Assembly (NCBI GenBank): GCA_003427395.1
Contig: BFEA01000096.1
Location: 2,512,760-2,545,969, forward strand
Direction of reading: 5' to 3'
Length of the DNA: 33,210 bases
Source: Chara braunii
Lineage: Eukaryota > Streptophyta > Charophyceae > Charales > Characeae
The notes under the pieces were generated by a model. It worked only from the letters and a program-made list of their open reading frames with translations. It did no database searches and was not told the DNA's origin. Positions 1-9,120 of the stretch are shown piece by piece (within the stretch, counting starts at the first letter, position 1; every line of letters begins with the position of its first letter). A program made the position numbers and the translations under genes.

Positions 1-350
1 TTTTTTTTTTTTTTTTTTTTTTCTGTTTTTTTTTTTTGTTCCGCAATAGAAAACAACAATGCCCCCAAAACAAATATGGGCATGTAAGGTTTTTTTAGCC
101 CTACACGCCCATTTATATATATATTTTTTCATGTGTTAGAAAATAAAATAAAAATCCTGCACCGAACTTGGCTGGTGGGCCGAGGCCGAACCTGGCCGAT
201 TTGGCCGTCGGCCAAGGCCGCGACCGATTTCCCCCCCCCCGACCGCGGCCGGGCGTGCAACATAGGTGTTTTCCCCATGTTATAAAACACTTAGAGAGAA
301 ACAGTGCGAACGTCCATATTGTCAAATTACGTCTTTAACAACTTATAGAT
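1..350. other. Poly-T tract, hairpin and GC-rich island, possibly the end of an unidentified element
   Basis: The window opens in an interrupted poly-T run. At 76-112 two 14-bp arms (76-89 and 99-112) are near-perfect reverse complements around a short T-rich loop. At about 164-265 the base composition changes to very GC-rich sequence with repeated GGCCG/CGGCC motifs and a run of ten C at 231-240, then returns to AT-rich DNA. Clustered short GC motifs near a boundary resemble subterminal transposase-binding repeats, but no terminal repeat or target duplication can be seen because the left side is cut by the window. The overlapping 70-aa frame on the minus strand is low complexity and I do not regard it as a gene. 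Confidence 0.3.
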
Positions 351-405
351 GTCCACCTTATTGTAGCAGGCGGGCAATCTCAAAACCACTCTCGATTCTT
401 CATTT

Positions 406-927
406 CAATAGAAAATTTTTCCAGAATTAAATAATCATTCTAGAGTAAAATTACATTCTAAATTTCAAATTTTCATTCCATCTTAAAAAATGTCATTCCA
501 ATATTAAAATTTTCCGTCTTACTTGAAAAGTTTCCTTCCAAGAATGGGGTATCCCTTCTTATTTGAACTGCATGCTAGAGATGGAATGAAAGTCTGGANG
601 AGTTCATGAAATATTTTAATCGGAATGTCATTCTAAGTAAGGATTTTCGGTCATAAATAGGTTAATCCAATCTAAATTAGACGATATTTGTTGTAATAGA
701 ATGAAAATATAATTAAAACATTTCATAAACTCGTCCAGACTTTCATTCCATCTTGAACAAATGGATATAGTTAGAAGGGAAAACTCATATTTAGACGGGA
801 ACTTATTAAATTAAATTGGAAATTTTAGAATTGGACAAACATTGAAATGATAATTTATAAATATGAAGGAGTTTTTTTTTATGGAATGTTTTTTCAACTT
901 TCATTTATCATGGGAATTTTTCTGTTG
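406..927. mobile_element. MITE family copy 1 (non-autonomous DNA transposon, ~520 bp)
   Basis: This AT-rich element begins CAATAGAAAATTTTTCC and ends GGGAATTTTTCTGTTG, which are imperfect terminal inverted repeats. The same sequence is present at 16405-16919, at 19495-21094 (interrupted) and at 25151-25668, so the boundaries are set by comparing four copies. It contains an internal inverted pair: the arm at about 578-621 is repeated in reverse complement at about 712-754, flanking a ~90-bp centre. It has no coding capacity. The flanking dinucleotides match (TT on each side), but no longer target duplication is evident. The single N of the window lies at 599. The superfamily cannot be assigned from the termini alone. 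Confidence 0.85.
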
Positions 928-1320
928 TTCTCGTCTTCATATCGTTGGGCATGGAATCTCTGTTTTCACTTATAAATGATTTCAGTTTACCATACATTGC
1001 TGCATAGGTAGCAAATGTGCGTTTGAGTCTTGTGCTGCCATGCTTTAGCATGACATGACTTTTCTACAAGGTCATCCGTTTCTTTATAAATGTATTTCTA
1101 CATACGCCTAACGTGAAGCACAATGCACTGATGTACACCTTTCGTTTCCTCACAATGGATTGCACAATCTCCTTGCTGTCTTGTACGAATGTAAAACTTT
1201 TCAAAGTCTCAATCTACCACGCTTCTCTACTTTTGTGGTCCTTGGAGTAATATGCGCTTCAAACAACTTTGATGTCATCTAATGTCGTGTGTGCACAACA
1301 CTCTCGTCTACAACAATCTT
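928..1320 (-). other. Possible decayed coding fragment, minus strand
   Basis: One minus-strand frame across about 960-1230 reads with few stops and includes the stretch SKEIVQSIVRKRKVYISALC followed by more basic residues. It looks more like a degraded protein than random sequence, but there is no start codon and I recognise no family. It could be part of the same decayed gene as the acidic ORF at 1323-1709, although the frames differ. Nothing else is visible here. Confidence 0.2.
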
Positions 1321-1322
1321 TA

Positions 1323-1709
1323 CTACAAACGCATGATAACAGTTTCCAGGTCAATTTCTGGTGAACGGACTCTAAAGCATTGCTTGATCTCGCCGTTCTT
1401 TTTTCGATAAGTATACGAACACTTTTCCGATGACAATCTCACTTTTCCGAACACATCATCAAAATTTGAAACAAGGTCGCCACTTTCGTCATGATTTCGA
1501 CAAGAATGGTTGGAGCTGCTGTTGTCGTCACTGCCTAGATGACTGTCTTTATCGGGAGAACTATCGACACTAGAACCAATTGAAGCACTTGAGCGCCAAC
1601 CATCCTCTTCCCTTTCCTCGCATGACTTCAATTCTTCTTCGGCGAGTCGAAAGTCAAGAGAATTATGGAGAGTGTCGTGTTTGGGATCCCGGAGTGAATT
1701 TCTGGGCAC
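1323..1709 (-). CDS. Hypothetical acidic, serine-rich protein (128 aa), perhaps an exon or gene fragment
   Basis: This open frame starts at a conventional ATG. Residues 20-85 are rich in Glu, Asp and Ser (for example SIGSSVDSSPDKDSHLGSDD), a composition typical of disordered, acidic nuclear regions. The C-terminal 40 residues are basic (SYTYRKKNGEIKQCFRVRSP). There is no signal peptide or membrane segment, and I do not recognise the family. A second short minus-strand frame lies upstream at 1865-2074 with ordinary composition. The two could be exons of one gene, but I cannot demonstrate splice sites. The high Ser/Asp content makes a fortuitous ORF less likely than usual, yet no homology is claimed. 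Confidence 0.3.
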   Translation of the reverse strand: MPRNSLRDPKHDTLHNSLDFRLAEEELKSCEEREEDGWRSSASIGSSVDSSPDKDSHLGSDDNSSSNHSCRNHDESGDLVSNFDDVFGKVRLSSEKCSYTYRKKNGEIKQCFRVRSPEIDLETVIMRL

Positions 1710-2074
1710 TCAAAGTATACGGTCTACATCGGATGTGGACCTGTTAGCGTGACAAACATCAACATTATGACCCACATTATCGGATTGGGGTGACGTCGGC
1801 AGTCGTGGGCATCAAACGGCAGGGGAACTACTCTCGCAAGTAGCAGCGTCGAATTCACTTTCTCTCATCCTTTTACGAACAGGTGAGTCGGGAGGCAGAT
1901 ATTGTGACAAATTATATGTTCGGAACCAGGAGAGTACATAGCAAGGTCTTGCATATCCGCATGACAATTCTCATTCAATAACGTATTAGATGCCACACAG
2001 TCCATACTTGTCAACGCTGCATATTCAGCTTGCCGATATGAAATGTCGCAAGGCATATGAGTCTTTGAGGACAA

Positions 2075-2695
2075 ATGAGTGAATTAACATTCAAGGCGCG
2101 ACCATGTTATTGTTGGGACGAACATAACAAAGCATTATTGTTCATCAATTGCATGACTCAGTGAGTGAATGGAGAAATAACGAAGTTGGGGAAAATGGGT
2201 ACAACAAATACGAAAAACTGAGAAAAACAAGCAGTCTTAGAAATCCATAACAACACGGTTGCCAAAAGTGTCGCTGCACACCCATTTCATCAACATCGGT
2301 ACATAAACGTGGGTACATAAAATTAAGGAACCCGTTCCTCTACTTTGATTGGTTCAAGAGACCGTTTTTGTGTTCACATGATGAGTAATCGGAATCAGTT
2401 TCCGTAATGGTCGTCTGCTCCCTGCCTTGGCAACGAGATGTTGTCATATGTGCCCGAGCGGCCTTCTCAACCCCCCCCCCCCGTCTTTCACGCCGTTGGT
2501 CCCCGACCTTGACCTCTTGCTCTCTGTCTGCTTGTTATTCCCTCGAGGTGGGGTTGGAGGCGGCAGCAGCTCCGCGAGTGTGTGCGACACCTGGAAACGA
2601 ACTCACCGTCATCATCTCGAGGACATCGGATGGCAATGTCATGTCGAGCATCCGGAATCTTCATGGTATACTTGTCGGGCATCCACAACCGTCTT
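2075..2695. other. No supported gene
   Basis: The stretch holds a C10 run near 2471-2480 and several overlapping short frames on both strands, none with a convincing start or composition. It is the left edge of the CpG-containing repeat domain that continues to about 9.6 kb. Confidence 0.4.
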
Positions 2696-2903
2696 CGTGT
2701 CGAACATGACGACTTTGGAAGGCCTTCAATTCTTCAGCTTTCCTGAGACACAACATCAGCATGCTGTCGAGACTGCACGTCGTTGAAAACCTTCTGTATG
2801 TGTCAAACAATCGGCCCTCCAGTATATGCCAAACAGTCGGCCGTCCAAAGTCTGGACCACCAAATGCATTCTTGTAGGGGACAAGCGATAGTTTCCCCAT
2901 ACG
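2696..2903 (+). repeat. Diverged duplicated segment, copy A
   Basis: This ~200-bp segment contains ACTTTGGAAGGCC, then GCCAAACAGTCGG and GACCACCAAA in fixed order. The same order and near-identical words recur at 3722-3905, about 1.03 kb downstream. Copy A also carries an internal duplication: TGTCAAACAATCGG is followed by ATGCCAAACAGTCGG about 30 bp later. Both copies start beside a remnant of the GTGTTGAACACGA palindrome. No reading frame is conserved between the copies, so this is a non-coding repeat. Confidence 0.65.
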
Positions 2904-3543
2904 CGTGTCCCCTATGCACTGAACACCACGAGACAATGTTTTAGAAGCAATGCCACCCGTGTGCTTTCATAATGCGATGTCCTACGGTGCTAGGCACTCG
3001 ATAGGGTGAGGAAGACTTGAGTTTTAGGACTTGATGACCATGCACAAGTTTCGTAAACACTCGTCGCAATTTGTGATTCATCACCGTCCGTATGTTTGAA
3101 ACAGTCAGTGGTCGTCTAGTGACTCTAGTCGGATGCCCGATGCACCATTGTGGAGACCAGACCACGGATTGGTCGGGCGGACACTTTTAGAGGCGGCGAC
3201 TCTTATTGTCTGACGCCTGTCTCCAGCATTCAGTTGCGTTTGTGGTCCTGTTGTACCACAAGCCGTGATATCTTTTTGTCAACGATAGCTATGTGTAATG
3301 GAGCGTCGACCGCAGGATATTAACGGGCCCGAGGACGAAGTTTGGTTATCGTTCGAAGTGCGCGCTTAGTGCGTTGTGCAAGCTGTGTAAAAGATGGTTG
3401 AACCCTTATTGCCATTCATAACTTTATCGTTCATTCATGAGCAGTTTGTCATGTCAGTGACGATCATCGTTGTTTAACACACCACGAGTGGCACGACACG
3501 ACAACTGTTGGCATTCCTCTTGGGTGCACAACCACCACATGCA
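2904..3543. other. Spacer between repeat copies, no supported gene
   Basis: This is ordinary-looking sequence with short fortuitous frames only. No TATA box, splice pair or repeat is clear. It separates duplicated segment A from the first well-preserved palindrome at 3544. Confidence 0.35.
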
Positions 3544-3568
3544 GGTTGTCGTGTTGGACAACAACACC
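3544..3568. repeat. Palindrome family member, 25 bp
   Basis: The left arm GGTTGTCGTGTT is intact and the right arm is altered (ACAACAACACC). It is the leftmost clear member of the palindrome family described at 5930-5954. A degenerate relative sits near 3660-3680 (ATCGGGTCGGACACGACGAC). Confidence 0.6.
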
Positions 3569-3721
3569 AATGCATGCGAAGAGGTTGAGTCTTTGCGTTG
3601 CACACCATGACAGCGGCATTCATGGGTTGTATGGGCACCTTGTCCAGCCAGTTATCGGGTCGGACACGACGACAACATCATGGACACGAATACCGTTGGC
3701 ATGTTTAACACGGATCAATGT

Positions 3722-3905
3722 TCATCGTGTTGAACACGAGCACTTTGGAAGGCCCCCAGTTCTTGAGCTTTCCCGACTCACAACATCCGCTTGTTATCGT
3801 GACTATTTGTCGTTAAGAACCTTCACTATGTGCCAAACAGTCGGTCGTCCGAAGTCCAGACCACCAAAATCACTCTTGTGGGGAACACGCGATAGCTTTC
3901 CGAGA
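3722..3905 (+). repeat. Diverged duplicated segment, copy B
   Basis: This is the second copy of the segment at 2696-2903. Shared words in order are CACTTTGGAAGGCC, GCCAAACAGTCGG, CCAGACCACCAAAA and CGATAGCTTTCC. It lacks the internal 30-bp duplication of copy A. The copy begins at a GTGTTGAACACGAG palindrome remnant. Confidence 0.65.
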
Positions 3906-4111
3906 CGGAGGTTGAACACAGATCAGTCACCACGGATGGCATGACACGACCTGCCTGGGGGAGTGATTTTGTGGTTATCGTGTCGGATATGAGTACCAAT
4001 GTGTGCCCTAAGTTTGAGTCTTCCTGTTGGACACGATGACCGTCGGAGAGGCGTTCGCGTGGCACACCACGAGAGCTGGATTAACGGGTTTATGGCCACT
4101 TTACCCCGACT

Positions 4112-4136
4112 GGTTATCGGGTTGGACACGACAACC
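4112..4136. repeat. Palindrome family member, 25 bp
   Basis: This copy has left arm GGTTATCGGGTT and right arm GACACGACAACC. It differs from the consensus at a few positions and lacks compensating changes in the opposite arm. It belongs to the same sub-type (GGTTATCGGGTT) as the tandem copies at 4326-4539. Confidence 0.7.
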
Positions 4137-4325
4137 ACATCATAGATATGATCACCGGTGCCAGGGTGAACACAAACCATGCATCACGGTTGGCACGTCC
4201 ACCTTTGACTGGCATTGGATGGCACAACGACCGCTGGTCACGTTGACATTGGTTCATCGTGTTGGACAATACGAACATATCGTGAAGGGCGTTAGTCATC
4301 GTGTTGGATACGATGACTGCCGTAA

Positions 4326-4555
4326 GGTTATCGGGTTGGACGCGACGACCACCTCATATAGGGGATGTTTTGGGCATGTTGTCGGAAGGTTATCGGGTTG
4401 GACACGACGACCACCTCACGCGACTGGTTGCAATGGGCTCCTTGCCCGACTGGTTATCGGGTTGGACACGACGACCACCTCATGCAGGGGATGTTTTGGG
4501 CATGTTGGCGGGCTGGTTATCGGTTTCGACACGATGACCTCGTCATTGGAAAGGT
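4326..4555 (+). repeat. Tandem array of 62-64-bp units, each with the palindrome
   Basis: Palindrome-containing units begin at 4326, 4388, 4452 and 4515, giving periods of 62, 64 and 63 bp. Each starts GGTTATCGGGTTGGACACGA with minor changes, followed by CGACCACCTCA. The spacers between palindromes share GGGGATGTTTTGGGCATGTT in two of the units. Several overlapping frames on the plus strand here (peptides like VGHDDH) are translations of the repeat and are not genes. Confidence 0.8.
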
Positions 4556-5014
4556 GATAGAGTGGACACATTCCGCTCAAGGTAGAACAGTGTTGTTGAC
4601 GTCATCAAATGAAAAGCACGAAAGGACAAACCATGGTCGTCGATCACACATATCGGCGGCTCACACAGATACTTCCCGACGACTGCGGACTCCACACAAA
4701 CGATTCCAAGACGAGATGCAAATAGATATATGTTGGACACTTTTAGATGGGTGGATCAATTACCTGAAGAGCGGACCGACGCTCCTGTGAAGGAGATCAA
4801 CGATTCGCGCAGTAGCCGCTTTGCGTGGCCAGTGCCGCCAACAGCAAGTCGTGTCACGGACGACCACTCGCTGCGACACACCCTTCGATGACGATGAAGA
4901 GCGCGGAATCGCTGCAGCACACCCGATCGGTGTCGATGGAGAATGCGAAATGAGACATGTGCCCGAGCGAAAGATGTTACGAACGAACGAGGCATCGACA
5001 AAAACCCTTCGCGG
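4556..5014. other. No supported gene
   Basis: Several overlapping frames exist on both strands, none with a recognisable domain. The phrase ATGTGCCCGAGCG at about 4957 also occurs with one change near 2448, so part of the stretch is old repeat. It leads into the TATA-bearing repeat pair. Confidence 0.35.
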
Positions 5015-5119
5015 CACAGGTCCATCGACACCGTCGGATTGAATCCAATGGATGGTCGATGGTTCATGGGAGGAGACAGGCTCCGACGTATATAAGCAGA
5101 AGTGGGCCCTCTCCTCCAT
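5015..5119 (+). repeat. TATA-bearing ~205-bp tandem unit, copy A
   Basis: The copy starts CACAGGTCCATCGAC and runs through GTCGGATTGAATCCAATGGA to a TATATAAGCAG box, followed by AAGTGGGCC and CTCCTCC. The same order recurs 204-206 bp later at 5221-5322. The upstream half (about 4900-5014) is only weakly similar to the sequence before copy B. Confidence 0.75.
5089..5097 (+). promoter_or_regulatory. Putative TATA box A
   Basis: TATATAAGC matches the RNA polymerase II TATA consensus. A start would be expected about 25-35 bp downstream, near 5120. It sits inside a duplicated unit whose flanks diverge more than the box. That is consistent with a promoter but also with chance preservation. Confidence 0.45.
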
Positions 5120-5220
5120 TTTGCCATTTCATGGTGACTGCCACACAGCGCCTGGCCACATCTCAAATTAGCGACGCTGTGGAGGCCAGCGAAAAGCATC
5201 CGACCGTCCCAGCAGTCCCC

Positions 5221-5322
5221 CACAGGGCCATCGACTGTCGGATCGACTCGATTGGATGGCTGTCGCTTAGAGGGACCATTCAGGCGCCCCAGTATATAAG
5301 CAGTAGTGGGCCGCCTCCTCCA
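5221..5322 (+). repeat. TATA-bearing ~205-bp tandem unit, copy B
   Basis: This copy contains CACAGGGCCATCGACTGTCGG, then CGATTGGATGG, then the TATATAAGCAG box, TAGTGGGCC and CTCCTCC, in the order of copy A. The segment between GGATGG and the TATA box is poorly conserved. The box with its downstream GTGGGCC and CTCCTCC words is nearly identical. Confidence 0.75.
5293..5301 (+). promoter_or_regulatory. Putative TATA box B
   Basis: This is a second TATATAAGC exactly 204 bp after box A. The predicted start is near 5325. No convincing long ORF lies immediately downstream: a 154-aa frame at 5306-5770 has no recognisable domain and is opposed by equally long minus-strand frames. If functional, the promoter may drive a non-coding transcript or a decayed element. 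Confidence 0.45.
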
Positions 5323-5819
5323 ACATTATTGCTTTCAGTCTCTTGTTGCGTCGCTGAAGACAACAGGCTCTCAGCGGGCGTCGCCACTATCGTGTCCAGA
5401 CATCGAACTACATTTCGCCTCCTCCAGTTTCTTCTCATGCCATCACTCTCTATTCTTGTCGCAAAATACAGCTGAACGTCAACGCATATCGCCGAGAGTG
5501 GAGTCATTCATCGCACGACATCCGACACGGAGCCGAGACATCGAGGTGCAGTTCGAAGGTGTCGAGCACATTTGGAGTGGACCATCGAAACCGAAGGGAG
5601 AGGCTGAACACGCGAGGGTGTCGTGGTCAGGAGGACAGAGGACAAATGGTGAGGATCTTTCCCAATCCCCGATTTGCAACCAGGGATTGCGACGTGGCAC
5701 TTTTGGCCCAACAGTTCTTGTGTCGAACATGATAAACGTGCGAGGAAGCGGATTATCCGAGTTATGGTGAACTTGAAAATGCCCTGACAAAAAAGTCGAA
5801 CACGATGGTCCCAAGGCTG
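5323..5819. other. No supported gene
   Basis: Frames of 112-172 aa occur on both strands over the same bases, which is a sign of stop-poor composition rather than coding. Remnants of the palindrome (GTGTCGAACATGATAAACG near 5720) appear at the right side. Confidence 0.35.
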
Positions 5820-6520
5820 GATCATCATGTCGAACACGACAATCACGACGGATAGCCGCTGGCAAGTGATGTCTGTGGGCGGTTGTCGGGTTGAACACGA
5901 TAACCAGCGCCAGTACAGTCACTGGCGTTGGTTGTCGTGTTCAACACGACAACCTGCGGGGAACGTGTCAAGGTCAATAAAAGCCGCTTTGGTTGTCGTG
6001 TTCGACTCGACGATCAAGCCCTGAGGTGTTGTGGCGGTGAGGTTGGTTATCGTGTTCAACATGATCATGTTGAACATGATGATCGTGTGGAAATAGATGT
6101 TTAATGCCGATGGCTAGACAACAATTCAAGGGCGGATCATTGTGTAGAACACGACAACCACGGCGGCTTGCCGCTAGCATCAGACGTATGTGGGTGAGCG
6201 TCAGTATTGCACTGGTGCTGGTTGTCGTCGTCAATACGACAACCACCCACAGACGTCTGATGCCAGTGCGAGCCGTTGTTGTTGTCGTGTTCGACACGAG
6301 GATAGTGTCAAACACGACAACCATGGTGGCTAACCGATGGCATCAGGCGTCTGTGGCCGAGCGCCGGTACAACACTGGCGTTGGTTTTCGTGTTCAACAC
6401 TACACCCGCCCACAGATGTTTGATGCCAGCGTAAGTAGTTGTGGTTGTCGTGTCCGACACGACGATCCAGCCCCGCAGTGTTGTCTGGCCGTCGTCACCT
6501 TTCAAGCATAGACAATATTT
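5820..6520. repeat. Palindromic satellite with ~162-bp higher-order unit
   Basis: Family palindromes lie at 5881-5905, 5930-5954, 5991-6015, 6045-6069, 6220-6244, 6280-6304 and 6443-6467, with half-sites between them. The larger context also repeats: GCATCAGACGTATGTGGG near 6178, GCATCAGGCGTCTGTGG near 6340 and a degraded copy near 5853 are spaced 162 and 2 x 162 bp. Their reverse complement (CCCACAGACGTCTGATGCC) follows each central palindrome, so each unit is itself a long imperfect inverted repeat around the 25-bp core. The many overlapping frames (VVVFDTTI, VVSDTTTT and similar) are repeat translations. Confidence 0.8.
5930..5954. repeat. Perfect 25-bp palindrome (reference member)
   Basis: The arm GGTTGTCGTGTT is followed by a single C and by the exact reverse complement AACACGACAACC. 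All 12 base pairs match. It can pair as a stem of about 11 bp with a 3-nt loop, or be bound by a symmetric protein dimer. It serves as the consensus for the dispersed family between 3.5 and 9.55 kb. Confidence 0.9.
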
Positions 6521-6599
6521 CAATGCCAGAACATCGTGTACGGCGGCTAGTCTTGGGAATCAAACGTTTGTTGCCGGTTGTGGAGCATCGTTGCTGCAC

Positions 6600-7190
6600 A
6601 GGCGTTGGTTGTCGTGTTCAACACGACATACATCGTAAGTGCTGCAGGCGTTGGTTGTCATGTTCAACACAACAACCAACCCCAACGTCTCATGTCCCAG
6701 GCAAAACGCTATGGTTCTCGAGTTTGACACGACTATCCGACCCTGACGTGTTATGTAGTCGTGGGCGTGACTCTGAGTCACGCAGATAGGTTGCCCAGGA
6801 GCTGCGAAATGATGAGGCCGCACCGACGGTGGTTGTAGTGTTCGCCAAGACGACCGTGACGGAGACAACGGTCTCCATACGTCATTATTGCACTCGAAAA
6901 TGGGGGCGCACGCACTATAGTGTAATCCCCACGACAACCACACACAAATGTAACGCCCACGGGCAGATAACACCTCAAGGCCAATACAACACTCACTTTG
7001 GTCATCTTGTTAAGCACGACAATCAGCCGCCAACGTCGTGTTTGCATGAGCAGTTGAGCGACGGTCGTCGTGTTGAACCCGACAACCGCCGCCGTCCACG
7101 ATACCCCGCGGCCTTTTGAACCAAGTGGTTCGTTACCAGTTACTACCGTAGAGCGACGACCGTCGTGTTGATCACGACAACCGGCGACAT
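6600..7190. repeat. Further dispersed palindrome family members
   Basis: Members occur at 6607-6631, 6653-6677, 7063-7087 and 7158-7182, with weaker relatives near 6711, 6829 and 6999. Spacing is irregular (46, 410, 95 bp) and the intervening DNA does not repeat clearly, except GCAGGCGTTGGTTGTC around the first two. Each keeps a GTGTT-N-AACAC-like centre while the outer bases vary. No gene is supported here. Confidence 0.65.
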
Positions 7191-8038
7191 GATTGAATAG
7201 AGCCATGTAGGTACAAGTGGTTCATTACCTGTGTTTGTGGTGCCTTGGGTGGATACCAGATTCATCCTTGTAACATTTCAGCCCTACGCAATGAATGTCA
7301 TGTGTAGGAAGTCATCGACTGTCTGCATGGTCGGCATGTGATGTGCAATGTCATGTGAGCTTGTTTGTGTGCATTGTCGAGATGAGAAGAATTGTTCTCT
7401 TCTGCGTCGACCTTGTTTTTTTGTTGATTGTTGCACTTGTGTCGTGGAGGGCACTTCGCAGTCGTGATGGACATCTCACACTGGATGACCCCTGCTATTT
7501 GGCGTGAGGGAAAGGCACACCCTTTCCCCCCCTGCGCATTGCACCTCCCCCGATGTAGAGAGCGCACAACCGTCTACGGTGCTAGCATCACGGACTTCGA
7601 GTCCAATCCTTGGATGAACATCTCGACTCCTTGAGGGAGTATCAGTGAGAGAACATGATCACGAAGTGCTCGTCGGCACACGACTATAAGTTCGCCAACA
7701 TGTTGAAATTCAGAAGTTATATTCCTATACCATCTGATGTGCTAGGTCCAATGCATTTGCGTCAGTTGTGTAAGCAGTTGAAATTAAACCGCCTTTACGG
7801 TGTTTTAGACTTCGAATATGTAACTGCCTCGACACTCACAGGGTGTCGTCCGATGAAGCAGGACTCGGAGTTGCTCGACTGTGCACGACATTCACAATTC
7901 CTCGATCAGTATCCTTTGCGATCTCCTCGTCTGTCGCCTCGAGCAGTGTCATATTGCTGTGTAAGATTGTGTTTGGGATGATATATTTTTTGCAGGTCCT
8001 GGGTCCTCTGCATTGCATGTTCCAACAGGATTAGGAAC
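7191..8038. other. No confidently supported gene
   Basis: The palindrome disappears in this stretch. Frames at 7295-7507 (70 aa, with a hydrophobic run IVLFCVDLVFLLIVALVSW) and 7655-7981 (108 aa) are open on the plus strand, but both have minus-strand competitors and no recognised domain. The hydrophobic run could be a membrane segment if the first were expressed. Confidence 0.25.
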
Positions 8039-8374
8039 TTGACTGACGTTGTCATGTATGTGTCCATGAATGAGTTGTCTTTGTCTAGGAGAGATATGAG
8101 TTTAGTTCAAAGAGAAGTCGATGGGAAATTCGATATCGTGGTTGGTGGCAAGGTGGACAACGTTGGCGCATGGCGCAAGGTAGAAACAAAAGTGGCCTCC
8201 ATAAGGGATGCTATAGGCATTTCTCTCGTTGAAAATTCCAGCTTCGTTCGCATGAAATACATTTCAGTGTTTACGGAGATGGCTACCACTGAGGAACCAC
8301 AATATCCGACCTTTGGATCGACATTTAGGATATTAATTGGTTGCAATAGCAGGACAGTTCCCCATCGTGGGTAG
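8039..8374 (+). CDS. Hypothetical protein (~106-111 aa)
   Basis: This frame is open for 112 codons with balanced, protein-like composition (for example EVDGKFDIVVGGKVDNVGAW and RDAIGISLVENSSFVRMKY). The first ATG in frame is at 8054; the longer form would need a TTG start. No stop interrupts it, there is no tandem repeat in it, and the palindrome is absent. I do not recognise the family. It could be an exon of a larger gene. A 79-aa antisense frame overlaps, so fortuitous openness is not excluded. Confidence 0.3.
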   Translation: MTDVVMYVSMNELSLSRRDMSLVQREVDGKFDIVVGGKVDNVGAWRKVETKVASIRDAIGISLVENSSFVRMKYISVFTEMATTEEPQYPTFGSTFRILIGCNSRTVPHRG

Positions 8375-8914
8375 ATGTTTTGCGTAATTTGTCGTTCCTG
8401 TCGTGATCGTGGTTGGCATTATCTAGACGATCAGTTCTTCGGTATGTCTAGTCGTGCGGCGCTTCCATTGCCAGTGCTTTGAGGGTGTTTTGTTTTGCAC
8501 TACAATCGGTCCGCTCTTGAAATCCCAATTTTTTCTAGTATCATGAACATAATGCCATTGTCGCGTTTACATTTGTTCAGGCTACTTCATCTCCAAACTT
8601 AACGTTAAGTGAGGAGTGCACTGTCTCTGATTTTTGTCCTCGTCATGTATTTCGATTGCCTGCGAACTCATGAATGTTGTTCATTGAGTTTTTTTGCTAA
8701 TACTGTGGATTTGACATACCTTGCTTGAAGTTGTAAGGGTTGGTTCAACTGTGCATGTTGTGCTATGTGTATGACAAGCTAAAACCATGTAATCGAAAAA
8801 CGCCTTGTGTTCCGATTTCCGCCCTGCATGTGCCCTTTTCGATGTACAAGTTGTTTCTTCCAGGTGACTGTTGTTGTTCGTCAAAACACCGATGCAGAAT
8901 CCTTCTGAGGAGGA
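8375..8914. other. No supported gene or repeat
   Basis: This is ordinary sequence of mixed composition. Short frames on both strands are not distinguishable from chance. The palindrome family resumes at 8915. Confidence 0.4.
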
Positions 8915-8939
8915 TGTTATCGTGTTCGACACGACAACC
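8915..8939. repeat. Palindrome family member, 25 bp
   Basis: Left arm TGTTATCGTGTT, centre C, right arm GACACGACAACC. It is isolated from other members by about 100 bp or more on each side and lies in sequence unlike the other contexts. Confidence 0.7.
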
Positions 8940-9021
8940 CGCAGGACGGGAGGGCACCAATGTCCGAAGTGGGATGGTGTCGAAAACTAAGCCATCATCC
9001 TAAGAATAATCGTCGAAAGGG

Positions 9022-9120
9022 ACTAAGTCATCCTCCTAAAAGACGATCGTCGTGTTCAACTCGACAACCAGACTAAGTAATCCTCCTAAACGACAATCGT
9101 CGTGTTGAACACGACAACCA
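9022..9120 (+). repeat. ~50-bp tandem pair carrying the palindrome
   Basis: Two consecutive units share GACTAAGTCATCCTCCTAAA (one with CA changed to AA) followed by GACGATCGTCGTGTT or GACAATCGTCGTGTT and the right arm CGACAACC. The period is about 50 bp. A third, damaged unit is visible upstream as GCCATCATCCTAAGAATAATCG near 8990. The spacer word is unrelated to those of the 63-, 80- and 162-bp arrays. Confidence 0.75.

Noticed and set aside
4027-4790. Overlapping frames rich in VGHDDH and similar peptides
   Set aside because: These are translations of the 63-bp palindromic repeat in several frames.
5827-7206. Many 60-140-codon frames with VVVFDTT or VVLNTTT phrases on both strands
   Set aside because: The palindrome reads similarly on both strands, so its translation recurs. 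No start, domain or codon signal supports genes.
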